64,000 nucleotides of DNA, taken from Chondrus crispus (Eukaryota > Rhodophyta > Florideophyceae > Gigartinales > Gigartinaceae). Location: NCBI RefSeq assembly GCF_000350225.1, contig NW_005179070.1, positions 124,001 through 188,000 on the forward strand, given 5' to 3'. This document shows positions 20,356 to 31,911 of the stretch, in pieces. The translations under genes and the position numbers were made by a program. Position 1 is the stretch's first letter, and each line of letters begins with the position of its first letter. The notes beneath the pieces are model-generated. The model did no database searches, was not told the DNA's origin, and was given only the letters and a program-made list of their open reading frames with translations.

Positions 20356-21619
20356 TAATGGTAGGTTCGGAGGGGCAAGGGAAAGAAGGAAGGCAGGTTG
20401 ATGTGTGTGAGTGAAGGAGTTGGTGCCGAGGTTTACTTTGAAGCCGTTTTCCTGCGATACTTATACACTTCGAGTGCTACACTATCGCTCTACTCTGACT
20501 CCCAGTAAACCATACTCTACTATGCGCGACCAAGCGCGGTCCTCTTGTAGCCCGACCATACTGTTCGATTTCCACCTTACGAATCGATTCGTAACTATTA
20601 GCTCACAACTATTTCTACACATTCCAAATGGCTGTAAACCATGGCCCTATGCATGCAACTGTTTCACACCTTACTAATCTGCATCCAGTCATGCCAGACT
20701 TCATTGTTGTGCAACGAACAACTTGGCACTTGTCTATTTCCAACAACGCAAACGTCTTTCATATCACAATCCCCATACGTATCCTTGTTTCTCACCTTAC
20801 TAATTTCGCCAAGCACTGTCAGACAATTATGGCAAGTTATAACAATGTGCATCCAGACTTTCTACACAACTCACATGAGAATACATGTAAATCACACGAG
20901 TACTGTCATGAACTTGCATCCAACGGCGCACCATGACGAGAGCACAGTGCAACGGCGCGTGCTCACGCCAGACTCGCATACAGCGTGACGCGTACACAGA
21001 ATAATCGCACAACTGTATTCCTCTCGCGAGAAGTACTTGTTGTACTTTTGATTCACATGTACTGTACTCGGACACGCGCAGGATCGCAAACAGTCTGACA
21101 CTGTAAAACTGTAAACCCTCATGTGCATACACCTGGAGGCGTGTACATGTGTACGTACACGAATCCACCTGGCGACGTGTACATGTGTACACGGCATACA
21201 TGTGTCCCGCCCGGGGGCCCCATGCAATTACCCATTACAACCATGGCAAACCACTTGAAACCCCCAAAACAACGTAATTATGGCATATACAGGCCATTTA
21301 AAGTACATCACAAGACCAATGACGCCCACGTGGACAACGCTCGACCAATAGATTTGCAGCATTAGATCTGAGGGCCAATAGAATTGCAGTATTTCCTGTG
21401 TAGTCTATAGTGCTACGGGCCAAGGTTCCACTTGGCAAAACTATGCAAATTTGCATGACCCTCCGAGAGGCCACTTTCGTCTCCGGAACCCCAAAATCTG
21501 GGATTTTACACGTGTCATGTCGTGATATGGGTAAGAGCGCCCGGACCGTGCAGTCATGTACACGTGTCACTCGATTTTGACCTTTTCAGATAACAGCATG
21601 TGGTCGCACATTTTCAATA
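20356..21619 (-). repeat. A1 5' LTR
   Basis: 1,264 bp, TATTGAAAATG to CCATTA on the minus strand, followed by the primer binding site. Its outer end at 21619 is joined directly to the interior of A2. Confidence 0.93.
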
Positions 21620-21805
21620 AGTGGCAATAGTGCGAAGGCCTTTTACGACCACATTCAGTCTAGGTCTCATCGCATTCAAGTTGCCAACGCTAAGGAGACT
21701 CCGCGTTGTATCCTTTGCAATCGCGTCTTTGAGTCTCACGGGCACCTGAAGTGCCACGAGAACGGTGCCGCACACTTAAAGGTAGTTTGTGAACAGAATA
21801 GTTAG
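21620..21805 (+). pseudogene. A2 leader ORF remnant (zinc fingers)
   Basis: Only the last 60 or so codons of the leader ORF remain, including most of finger 1 (from SGNSAKAFYDH) and all of finger 2 (CILCNRVF to AAHLK), ending in TAG. The N-terminus, basic linker and predicted intron were lost at the A1 junction. Confidence 0.8.
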
Positions 21806-21888
21806 GGATTTCATCCAAATAAATTCACATATCTGTTCGCAAATTTCTCCTAGTGCAACTTCATAGTAATCATATCGAACTTCTTAGA

Positions 21889-21937
21889 CGGGTGGGCTTG
21901 CCATTGTGTTGACTATCGGTTAACGGCTTGGGATCCC
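21889..21937 (+). promoter_or_regulatory. Conserved 49-bp leader element (A2)
   Basis: Same block as in A1, A3, B1, B2 and B3, at the same distance upstream of the gag Met (21978). Confidence 0.7.
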
Positions 21938-21977
21938 CGAACGGATTTTCGAATACTTGAAGTTTATTTGCACTAAA

Positions 21978-24900
21978 ATGGAAGATCAAGGAGGAGGAGG
22001 ATCCATCAGAATCGACAAACTGACGGACTCCAACTTCTACGTGTGGAAGCAGAAAATACAACTTCTGCTTGCTCTACGTGATGTTGACCAATACATCGTT
22101 GAGGGAAGAGTTCCAAGTGAGGAACGCGCGGAAGAGCGTAAGAAGTGGATCAGAGGTGACAGTAAAGCTAAAGCACTGATTGGTCTCTCCCTATCAGATG
22201 AGCATCTTGAGCATGTACGCGATGTTGATACTGCTCATGAGATGTGGGAAGCTATTGTCAACGTGTTTGAGAGGCACACTTTGCTGAACAAACTAGCTGC
22301 ACTTCGTGAGTTCTACACTGTGAAGATGCTTTCCGGTGAAAAGGTGCTTGCATACATCAATCGTGTCAAGCAGCTGGCAGCCATCCTCAAGTCAATGAGC
22401 GTAAACATCGATGATAAGGAGATCGCCATGGCAGTGCTCAACGGTCTGCCTGCCCGTTTCGAGGCTCTCATCGTTGCACTTGATGATCTCGGTAATGAGG
22501 AAAAGATATTCAGTTTGGACTTTGTGAAAAGTCGTCTGCTGCAGGAAGAGCAACGAGCAAACATGAAGTCTAGCTCCTCACAGACATCGGCTCTGGTTAA
22601 TCGTGCCCCGAACAATCGGGACATAAACGATTACAAATGCACGAACTGCGGTCATACAGGCCATACGGCAACCCGGTGCTGGGGAAGGGATTTGAGTGGG
22701 CGTCGCCCGGCTCCTCCTAGCACATATAAACGGCGTATGTCTCAGCGGAAACAATCTGCATTTGTCACACAGAAACCTGATCCCGACATGGTTGTAAACA
22801 GCGTCGACTTCACATGTCTGATGTCGAAAGCGTCGCACACCAACGATCTAGAGATGTCGCCTTCGTGGCTCGTAGATTCGGCTTGTACAGCTCATATTAC
22901 ATATGACCGATCTTTGTTTGCAACGTATGAGCCACTTGAATGCGCCTCTGTTCAGATGGGAACCAAGGCTAGTGCAAAGGTTGCCGGCCGTGGTGACGTT
23001 CACTTGAAGTTAAATGTGAATGGCCGCATCGAACCGTGCAAGTTGACGGATGTATTGCACGTTCCGGACTTTGCGTTCTCTCTGCTCTCTGTCAGCCGAA
23101 TGACTGAACTTGGACTAAAAGTTGGGTTCGAAAATGGAAAATGCATGTTCAGACGAGGCTCAACTGTAGTGGCGACTGCGACATTGGTTGGAGAACTTTA
23201 CGTTCTCGACATCGTCAGTGACATCGGATCTGCACATGCTGCCACCCTGCAAACGTGGCATGAGCGCTTTGCACATGTGCATTCTCAAGGTATTGCTTCG
23301 ATGATTCGTGACAATGTGGTAAGTGGAGTCAAACTACTTGGTAATGAGGCTAACAAAATCAACAATACTGACAATGATTACATCTCTGAAAAATGTTCTG
23401 CGTGCGTCTACGGCAAAGCCACTCGATCTGTGATCCCAAAAGAGCGGTCCTCGAGGCCGGCATACTTCTGTCTAGACTTAGTTCACTCTGATGTTTGTGG
23501 CCCCTTAGAGGTGCAGTCCATTGGTGGTGCCAAGTACTTCATTACCTTCATAGATGATCACTCAAACTGGTCAGTAGTGTACCCTATGCACCATAAATCA
23601 GAAGCATTTGAACGATACAAAATGTTTGCACAACTTGCTCAGACTCACACTGGTCGCAAGATCAAAGTGCTTCGCACGGATCGAGGTGGTGAGTATCTGT
23701 CCACGGAGTTTAAGTCTTTTCTGATTGCAAATGGTACTCAGCATCAAATGACGACCGCGTACACACCGGAGCAAAATGGCGTCGCGGAGCGACTGAACAG
23801 AACTTTGGTAAACTTGGTGCGCTCCATGCTAGCGCACAAGAAAGTTACAAAGGGGTTCTGGGCAGAAGCACTTGCCAATGCAGTGTACGTTCGAAATCGA
23901 GTCACGTCACGTGCCATTCCCCCCAAGATGACCCATACCACTTATGGATGAAATCTGTGCCAAATGTTGGTCATTTGCGTGTTTTCGGTTCAAAGTGTTG
24001 GTATACATTACCAAAACACAACATCCAGAAACTTGACGCCCGTGCAAAGGAGGCAATGTTTCTAGGGTATGCTGAAAATACGAAAGCTTACAAGTTGTGG
24101 GATGGTGATTTGCACAAAGTGATCGTATCCAGAGATGTTACTTTTGACGAGTCCACGGGAGGCAAATCTGGTGAACCGATGGATACAAACGAGGAGGCTA
24201 CAACTGATGATGACACAATCAACTTGAACATCGATGAGGAAGTTGCAGAAAATGATGCAGTGGCATCAGAAGCATCATCGCCGGATGAACAACAAGACTC
24301 TGATGAATCCTCCAACTCCTCCCCAACTGCAGGGGAGGACGAAACCACCGAAACAGTTGACCAACACGTAGTTGAGGAAGAAACGATTGATCAGCCAACT
24401 AATCTCCGTCGGTCCACTCGCATTCGCAAAACGCCTGGGGCGTGGTGGGCAGCAGCTTTGGTGACTGCTGGACTCCTTAGCCACGCCCATGTGATAACGG
24501 AAATCCCAAACTCGTACAAGCAAGCTATGGATTCTCCAAAAGCTCGGTTCTGGCAGAAGGGCATCGACAAAGAACTTGCTTCACAACACAAAAACAAAAC
24601 ATGGACACTTGTTCCAAGATCTCAAGCATCAAACGTCCTGACGTCCAGGTGGGTTTTCGGAGTGAAGCAACTTCCTGACGAGTCCGGAAAACTGGTCGAA
24701 ACTGCAAAGGGACGTCTTGTGGCACGAGGCTTTGAACAAGTAGAAGGCATCGATTACACTGAAACTTTCGCCCCTGTCATCAAGTTCACAACTATCCATC
24801 TGCTGCTGGCACTGGTTGCGCACTTTGACCTTGAGCTGCATCAGATGGACGTGGTGACTGCCTTCCTCAACGGTGAACTTCACGAAGAAATCTACATGGA

Positions 24901-26096
24901 GCAACCTGAAGGATGCATCGACAAAGTCAAACCCGATTCGGTGTGTAAACTTTTGAAAGCAATCTATGGTCTTAAGCAAGCCCATCGCCAATGGCATAGT
25001 AAGATCGATGAGTTTCTGATCACTGAACTTGGTTTCAACACTACACGCAGCGACCCATGTCTTTACATTCGACGTCAAGGCAATGTCATCATGATTTTCG
25101 CGTTGTACGTGGACGATCTGCTGCTAGCTGGAAGTGACTTGGAGGCCATATTATGGATGAAAAATGAACTCAACAAACGATTCGATATGAAAGACCTTGG
25201 CGAAGCGAAGACTTGTATTGGTCTAAAGATCGACCGTATACGTTCTAAACACGTCCTGACCGTCACGCAGTCGAAGTATGCCCAAGCAGTACTGAAACGG
25301 TTCAAAATGTCGGCATGCAATCCTTGCGTTACTCCGATGGAACAGTCTCGACATGTCACAATGCAAGTGGCCGAAACTGGCACTGATGACAACCCATGCC
25401 TTGAACCATATCGTCAGGCCATTGGATGTCTAATGTTCCTAATGATCGGGACCCGCCCCTGATATTGCGTATGCCATTGGAAAGTTATCTCAACACTGTG
25501 CCGACCCTCACGATTCGCATTGGACAGGTGTGAAACGTGTTTTGAGATACTTGCGTGGGTCCCAGCATCTTGGAATAGTGTTTGGTAAAGATGATCTTGG
25601 TACGGAACTTCATGGGTATAGCGACGCAGATCGGGGTGGATGCCTTGAATCACGGAAATCAACGAGTGGGTACGTGTTCAAGCTTTGTGATGGGCCTATC
25701 AGTTGGGCTTCCCGGAAACAAACAGTAGTTGCAAAGTCTACTTGTGAGGCAGAATACATCGCACTCAGTGAAGCATGCAAAGAGGCCGCGTGGCTTCGAC
25801 GCTTCCATGCTGATGTACTTGGTGCGAATTCGGATCCAACAATTCGCGTTGGATGTGACAACGCTGGTACGATTGCGTTTGCTCAGAACGAATCTACAAA
25901 TCGTCGGAACAAGCACATTGATATTACGTATCATTTTGTTCGAGATGCAGTGCAGCGAAAACTGGTCACATTGTACCATTGTCCGACAACAGAAATGCTA
26001 GCCGATATGCTGACCAAACCACTTGGTCGCCTGCTGTTTGAAAAGTTCGTGGGCATGGTTGGGCTTTCCGAGTGCAAAGCTGCCCAAAGCATGTGA
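21978..26096 (+). pseudogene. gag-pol: Copia A2 Gag-Pol with two 1-nt frameshifts
   Basis: The domain order and motifs match A1: CCHC knuckle, VDSACTAHIT protease, integrase D-D-E with RTDRGGEYLS and PEQNGVAERLN, RT with YVDD, and RNase H with CEAEYIAL and DNAGTIAFAQ. The integrase carries the intact RTLVNLV sequence that A1 lost. One base is missing near 23933 (ACCCATACC where A1 has ACCCCCTACC), ending the first frame after KMTHTTYG. One base is added near 25460 (CGCCCCTGATATT), making a TGA after GTRP. RT and RNase H are therefore out of frame with Gag and cannot be made as one protein. Confidence 0.92.
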
Positions 26097-26107
26097 TCGA
26101 GGGGAGG

Positions 26108-27371
26108 TATTGAAAATGTGCGACCACATGCTGTTATCTGGAAAGTGCAAAATCGAGTGACACGTGTACATGACTGCACGGTCCGGGCGCTCTTACCCAT
26201 GTCACGACATGACACGTGTAAAGTCTCAGATTTTGGGGTTCCGGGGACGAAAGTGGCCTCTCGGAGGGTCATGCAAATTTGCATAGTTTTGCCAAGTGGA
26301 ACCTTGGCCCGTAGCACTATAGACTACACAGGAAATACTGCAATTCTATTGGCCCTCAGGTCTAATGCTGCAAATGTATTGGTGGAGCGTTGTCCACGTG
26401 TGCGTCATTGGCCTTGTGATGTACTTTAAATGGCCTGTATATGCCATAATTACGTTGTTTTGGGGGTTTCAAGTGGTTTGCCATGGTTGTAATGGGTAAT
26501 TGCATGGGGCCCCCGGGCGGGACACATGTATCCCGTGTACACATGTACACGTCGCCAGGTGGATTCGTGTACGTACACATGTACACGCATCCAGGTGTAT
26601 GCACATGAGGGTTTACAGTTTTACAGTGTCAGACTGTTTGCGATCCTGCGCGTGTCCGAGTACAGTACATGTGAATCAAAAGTACAACAAGTACTTCTCG
26701 CGAGAGGAATACAGTTGTGCGGTTATTCTGTGTACGCGTCACGCTGTATGCGAGTCTTGCGTGAGCACGCGCCGTTGCACTGTGCTCTCGTCATGGTGTG
26801 CCGTTGGATGCAAGTTCATGACAGTACTCGTGTGATTTACATGTATTCTCATGTGAGTTGTGTAGAAAGTCTGGATGCACATTGTTATAACTTGCCATAA
26901 CTGTCTGACAGTGCTTGGCGAAATAAGTAAGGTGAGAAACAAGGATACGTATGGCGATTGTGATATGAAAGACGTTTGCGTTGTTGGAAATAGACAAGTG
27001 CCAAGTTGTTCGTTGCACAACAATGAAGTCTGGCATGACTGGATGCAGATTATTAAGGTGTGAAACAGTTGCATGCATAGGGCCATGGTTTACAGTCATT
27101 TGGAATGTGTAGAAATAGTTGTGAGCTAATAGTTACGAATCGATTCGTAAGGTGGAAATCGAACAGTATGGTCGGGCCACAAGAGGACCGCGCTTGGTCG
27201 CGCATAGTAGAGTATGGTTTACTGGGAGTCGGAGTAGAGCGATAGTGTAGCACTCGAAGTGAATAAGTATCGCAGGAAAACGGCTTCAAAGTAAACCTCG
27301 GCACCAACTCCTTCACTCACACACATCAACCTGCCTTCCTTCTTTCCCTTGCCCCTCCGAACCTACCATTA
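26108..27371 (+). repeat. A2 3' LTR
   Basis: 1,264 bp from TATTGAAAATG to CCATTA, preceded by the polypurine tract GAGGGGAGG. Its right flank (gatca) is the broken retroelement gag of 27372-28430. Confidence 0.93.
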
Positions 27372-28430
27372 GATCAGCCATGGCCACCAATTCCACAGCA
27401 CCATCATAGAAACTAGCAGAAAATAGCGACGTCTGATCATCAATATTTTTTGCAGCGATTTGGCCGATTTTGCCAGAGGGATGTCCGTCCGTCTTTTTTC
27501 GGCGTTTAGACTCGTGATAAGGTGCCTTGAGCCTCCTATTCTCAGCTTCCGATGTTTTCGGACAATCCCTGATGAAGTGTTCCCCTTCACACATTGGGTT
27601 AAGGCAATTCGGAACGCGACGCTTATGGGGCTTCCCGTTTTGGGGGTTACGGGTGTCCAGCTTGCTGTTTCCTGTATGTTCGTCGCCGCGCTCCCTGGGA
27701 TTTGCTTCCCTACGCTTGGGGTCTCCTCGCCTGCCCATAGACTTTTACTTATGGCGAAACCTCCGTATCGGTGCATCCTCGTCCGTGTCTTCTTCCTCTG
27801 TCAATTCCCGGTATCGCCGGGCTGATTCCTGCAAGTCAATGGCGCGGGCCTCTTCTGCAAGCTGACGCACAAATTTATGGAAGTCATTCTTAAATTCTTC
27901 CTTCCGCAGGTCCAGAATCATACGCATCTTACTCTTCAGCTGCTTATTTGAGATGCATTTGAAATACGTGTCGGATAGCTATCTTAGATTTCTTCTCGAC
28001 AAATTTCTCGTTGCCGCATTTCTTGAGGGTTGTGCTATATTTCAAGCACAAACGCCAGACCTGCTTCTCGAGATTAGCTCCACGACGAGGCCTCTCCATG
28101 CTCACGCTTACTATATCCTGCTCAATGATTCCCATATCGGAGTCCTTTTCGTCGACGCCGGCGAGCTTCTCAATGCATGCTCTGATCTGGTCCTCGGTTA
28201 CGTTTTCCACTGAGATGGCCTGTGCCCAGTTTGCGATGATGAACAGTTCCAGGATGGATTCCTCAATGAAGTCCCGGTAAGTAGTGAGAGGGATCTGCAC
28301 AGAAGCATCCTTATTTTTCTCTTTGATCATTCACTCGTATATGCTCCGTTTCTCCTTGAAGGTAACGAAATCTGTGACATTAATATCTACCAGACGGGGT
28401 GCCTCCACCGTCTCGACGATGGTCTGCCTC
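27372..28430 (-). pseudogene. Broken Gag-protease gene of another retroelement
   Basis: Minus-strand coding sequence runs from 28430 to the A2 LTR at 27372. At the N-terminal side VTFKEKRSIYE is followed by an in-frame TGA and then KEKNKDASVQIPLTTYRD. After a frame change comes a helical acidic/basic stretch ending RRFRHK, another stop, and then a zinc-knuckle-like CLNPMCEGEHFIRDCP and SASFYDGAVELVAMAD, which is the start of an aspartic-protease-like domain cut off by the LTR. At least two stops and one frameshift make it a pseudogene. The motif combination resembles a retroelement family I associate with oomycete genomes; that recognition is from memory. The A elements appear to have landed in it. 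Confidence 0.7.
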
Positions 28431-29681
28431 TATTGAAAATGTGCGACCACATGCTGTTATCTGGAAAGTGCAAAATCGAGCGACACGTGTACATGACTCG
28501 ACGGTCCGGACCCTCACCCCATATCACCACATGACACGTGTAAATTCTCAGATTTTGGGGTTCTGGGGACGAAAGTGGACTTTTGGAGGGTTATGCAAAT
28601 TTGCATAAATGCCGAAAATTTGCATTTGGCCCGAACCGTTATAGGGCTACACAGGCAATACTGCAAATCTATTGGGTGTCGGTCGGAATGCTGCAATTCT
28701 ATTGGTCTGTTATTGTCCACTTATATGCAGTCATGCTGGTGATATATCTTGAATGATCTGTATACGTTTTAATTACATCATTTCGGGGGTTTCAAGTTGT
28801 TCACCATGGTTGTAATGGGTAATTACTTGTGGCCTTGGCGCTGGACACTTGTGTGCGGTGTACACATGTACACATCGCCAGGTTGCTGCGTGTACGTACA
28901 CTTGTACACGTCGCCTACATACGGTCCGGCGCGTGTCCGAGCACAGTACATGTGAATTAAAAGTACAACAAGTATTTCTCGCAAGAGACATGTACTTACG
29001 TGAGTATTCAGTGTACGCGTCACGCTGTATGCGACCCTTGCATCAGCATGCGCCGTTGTACTACACTCTCGTCAGCATGCGACGTTGTACTGTGCTCTCG
29101 TTATGGTGCGCCGTTGGATGCAAGTTGATGACAGTACTCGTGTGATTCACATCGGATATCACGTGAGATGTGTAAAAAGTCTGGATGCACATTGTTGCTA
29201 TCCGTGATAATTGTCTGGGAGTGTGTACCGAAATTAGTAAGGTACGAAACAAGGGCATGTATGGGGACTGAGATATGACAGGACTTTGCGTTGTTGGAAA
29301 TAGAGAGATGCCAAGTTGTTCATTGTGCAAGAATATATTCTGTCATGTCTGGATGCAGATTAGTAAGGTGTGAAACGATTGCATGCATAGGGCCATGGTT
29401 TACAGTCACTCGAAATGTGTAGAAACTGTTGTGCACTGATAGTTAATAGTCAATTCGTAAGGTGGAAATAGAACAGTGTGGTCGGGCCACAAGAGGACCG
29501 CGCTTGGTCGCGCATATGGTGAGTACGGTTTACCAGGTGCCAAAGTAATGGGATAGTGTAACACTCAAAGTGTATAAGTATCGCCGAAAGATGGCTCCAA
29601 GTAAACCTCGGTACCAACTCCTTCACTCACACACATCAACCTGCCCTCCTTCTTTCCCTTGCCCCTCCGAACCTACCATTA
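28431..29681 (+). repeat. A3 5' LTR
   Basis: 1,251 bp from TATTGAAAATG to CCATTA, directly followed by the primer binding site. It is visibly more diverged from the other A LTRs than they are from each other, so it is an older copy or a different subfamily. Confidence 0.9.
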
Positions 29682-29695
29682 GGTTATGGGCCCAG
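29682..29695 (+). promoter_or_regulatory. A3 primer binding site
   Basis: GGTTATGGGCCCAG, complementary to the anticodon arm of initiator tRNA-Met; no gap to the LTR. Confidence 0.88.
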
Positions 29696-29699
29696 TCCC

Positions 29700-30056
29700 T
29701 CGCTGTCGTTTCACTGCATGAGTCTGTCGTTCTCGTTCCGTTGTTTCTGCCGCCGTTGTCGCTGTCGTTTTCGCTGCCGTTTCTCGTCGTTGTTTCCGCT
29801 GGTCTTCTCGCTGTCGTTGTCGCTCTCGTTCTTGCCGTCGTTCTTGGTTTTGGTTTTCGCTGCTGCTGTCGTTCTTGCTCTCTTGTGTGAATTGGTTTTG
29901 GTCATCGCCCCCGCTGTCCTCGTTGTTTTCGTTCTTGGTTTGGCTTTTGTTCTTGCTGTGGTTCTTGCTGCTGTCTCTGTCTTTGGTCTTCGTCTTCGTT
30001 TCCGCTCCCGCTACCGCCGTCGTCGTCAATCTCGCATTTGGTTTTTCTTCGTTCTC
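29700..30056 (+). repeat. Low-complexity pyrimidine-rich leader of A3
   Basis: Irregular GTCGTT and GCTGTC units. Both strands remain open in several frames for compositional reasons; no gene is called. It would be 5' untranslated sequence ahead of the spliced ORF. Confidence 0.7.
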
Positions 30057-30058
30057 TC

Positions 30059-30729
30059 ATGCAAAGTAAGTTTTGAGTTTCTTTCCATTTCCTACACATC
30101 TAAGTGATTGTCTTTGCACTTTTGGTGGTTCTTAAGAGCAATAATTCCAAAATCTGTTACTGACGATTATCTTCATATTCCTTATTGTGAATACCTGTTT
30201 TTACGGGGTTGTGTTAGATCTGGAATTAGTACCGGTGCGCTCTGCGCCTGGGAAGCTGGTCACCGGTCGAACGGTTCGGACATCGGAGGTCGTATCCGTT
30301 GAGGTGCTTGAGCCTGAGGATCAACCTTCGCCTCGGCTCGCGCTTCCGGGTCCGTCCTCGAGTTGCGCACCTTATAGGATTCTTCGTATTCCGCGCTCTG
30401 TTCCCGCACCAATAAAGAGAACTACGCATCGACTTTCTGCTCGGAAAGCGGCTGTTCTCGCGGATAAGCAGTTCAAGCGTGAGCGCAAGAGGAATCGTAA
30501 GGTGTGCCCGCGGTATAAGCGGTATTGTAAAGTGTGCGGCGTTAGTGGCAATAGTGCGAAGGCCTTTTACGACCACATTCAGTCTAGGTCTCATCGCATT
30601 CAAGTTGCCAACGCTAAGGAGACTCCGCGTTGTATCCTTTGCAATCGCGTCTTTGAGTCTCACGGGCACCTGAAGTGCCACGAGAACGGTGCCGCACACT
30701 TAAAGGTAGTTTGTGAACAGAATAGTTAG
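30059..30729 (+). CDS. Copia A3 leader ORF: two U1-type C2H2 zinc fingers, predicted spliced
   Basis: The frame ending at the TAG at 30729 has no ATG of its own (its first codons after the previous stop use GTG). A predicted intron, GTAAGT at 30066-30071, branch-like CTGAC near 30160 and TTAG ending at 30217 (152 bp), fuses ATGCAAA (30059-30065) in frame to ATCTGGAA, giving about 172 residues. Finger 1 is CKVCGVSGNSAKAFYDH plus IQSRSH; finger 2 is CILCNRVFESHGHLKCH plus ENGAAH, both C-X2-C-X12-H-X5-H. A basic linker precedes them. The copy is nearly identical to A1 over 180 codons, so it is kept open in two elements. Possible roles are RNA binding during packaging or control of the host; neither is shown. 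Confidence 0.68.
30066..30217 (+). other. Predicted leader intron of A3
   Basis: Donor A|GTAAGT, acceptor GTTAG|A, branch-like CTGAC about 55 nt before the acceptor. Removal creates the only in-frame ATG for the zinc-finger ORF. The corresponding intron in A1 is 19819-19971, one base longer, with the same splice sites. Confidence 0.6.
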
Positions 30730-30812
30730 GGATTTCATCCAAATAAATTCACATATCTGTTCGCAAATTTCTCCTAGTGCAACTTCATAGTAATCATATC
30801 GAACTTCTTAGA

Positions 30813-30861
30813 CGGGTGGGCTTGCCATTGTGTTGACTATCGGTTAACGGCTTGGGATCCC
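30813..30861 (+). promoter_or_regulatory. Conserved 49-bp leader element (A3)
   Basis: Same block as in A1, A2, B1, B2 and B3, 40 bp upstream of the gag Met at 30902. Confidence 0.7.
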
Positions 30862-30901
30862 CGAACGGATTTTCGAATACTTGAAGTTTATTTGCACTAA
30901 A

Positions 30902-31911
30902 ATGGAAGATCAAGGAGGAGGAGGATCCATCAGAATCGACAAACTGACGGACTCCAACTTCTACGTGTGGAAGCAGAAAATACAACTTCTGCTTGCTCTA
31001 CGTGATGTTGACCAATACATCGTTGAGGGAAGAGTTCCAAGTGAGGAACGCGCGGAAGAGCGTAAGAAGTGGATCAGAGGTGACAGTAAAGCTAAAGCAC
31101 TGATTGGTCTCTCCCTATCAGATGAGCATCTTGAGCATGTACGTGATGTTGATACTGCTCATGAGATGTGGGAAGCTATTGTCAACATGTTTGAGAGGCA
31201 CACTTTGCTGAACAAACTAGCTGCACGTCGTGAGTTCTACACTGTGAAGATGCTTTCCGGTGAAAAGGTGCTTGCATACATCAATCGTGTCAAGCAGCTG
31301 GCAGCCATCCTCAAGTCAATGAGCGTAAACATCGATGACAAGGAGATGGCCATGGCAGTGCTCAACGGTCTGCCTGCCCGTTTCGAGGCTCTCATCGTTG
31401 CACTTGATGATCTCGGTAATGAGGAAAAGATATTCAGTTTGGACTTTGTGAAAAGTCGTCTGCTGCAGGAAGAGCAACGAGCAAACATGAAGTCTAGCTC
31501 CTCACAGACATCGGCTCTGGTTAATCGTGCCCCGAACAATCGGGACATAAACGATTACAAATGCACGAACTGCGGTCATACAGGCCATACAGCAACCCGC
31601 TGCTGGGGAAGGGATTTGAATGGGCGTCGCCCGGCTCCTCCTAGCGGATATAAACGGCGTATGTCTCAGCGGAAACAATCTGCATTTGTCACACAGAAAC
31701 CTGATCCCGACATGGTTGTAAACAGCGTCGACTTCACATGTCTGATGTCGAAAGCTTCGCACACGAACGATGTGGCAACATCTCCGGCGACATCTCCAGA
31801 GATGTCGCCTTCGTGGCTCGTAGATTCAGCTTGTACAGCTCATATTACATATGACCGATCTTTGTTTGCAACGTATGAGCCACTTGAATCCGCCTCTGTT
31901 CAGATGGGAAC
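30902..31911 (+). pseudogene. gag: Copia A3 Gag-protease, truncated
   Basis: Gag capsid region, CCHC knuckle and the start of the protease (VDSACTAHITYDRSLF) are intact up to SASVQMGT. There the frame runs into the B1 LTR and ends after 18 foreign residues at 31969. It has a short insertion relative to A1, the repeat VATSPATSPEMSPSW before the protease. Integrase, RT and RNase H are missing. The identical gag/LTR junction recurs at 55064. Confidence 0.92.

Larger units (their letters stand above)
13735..21619 (-). mobile_element. Ty1/copia element A1 (both LTRs present)
   Basis: On the minus strand the order is 5' LTR (20356-21619), primer binding site (20342-20355), leader with a zinc-finger ORF, gag-pol (15010-19134), polypurine tract and 3' LTR (13735-14998). 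Protease, integrase, RT, RNase H is the copia order. The LTRs are both 1,264 bp and differ at roughly 20 positions counted by eye, about 1.5 %. Flanks are gggtc on the left and agtgg on the right, so no target duplication: the right side was joined to A2 by rearrangement. Confidence 0.93.
21620..27371 (+). mobile_element. Ty1/copia element A2, 5' truncated
   Basis: Starts inside the zinc-finger leader ORF, then the 49-bp element, gag-pol and a complete 3' LTR. It lacks its own 5' LTR and primer binding site. It mirrors A1: 13735 to about 19530 and 21620 to 27371 are inverted copies. Confidence 0.92.
28431..31911 (+). mobile_element. Ty1/copia element A3, 3' truncated
   Basis: 5' LTR, primer binding site, leader with zinc-finger ORF, 49-bp element and the first third of gag-pol. 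Cut at 31911 by the B1 LTR. Confidence 0.92.

Noticed and set aside
20008..20358. Open frames rich in Lys/Gln/Arg or Ser/Phe over the A leader (also 29679-30107)
   Set aside because: They follow from GACAGC/AAGAAC-type simple sequence, which is open in several frames on both strands.
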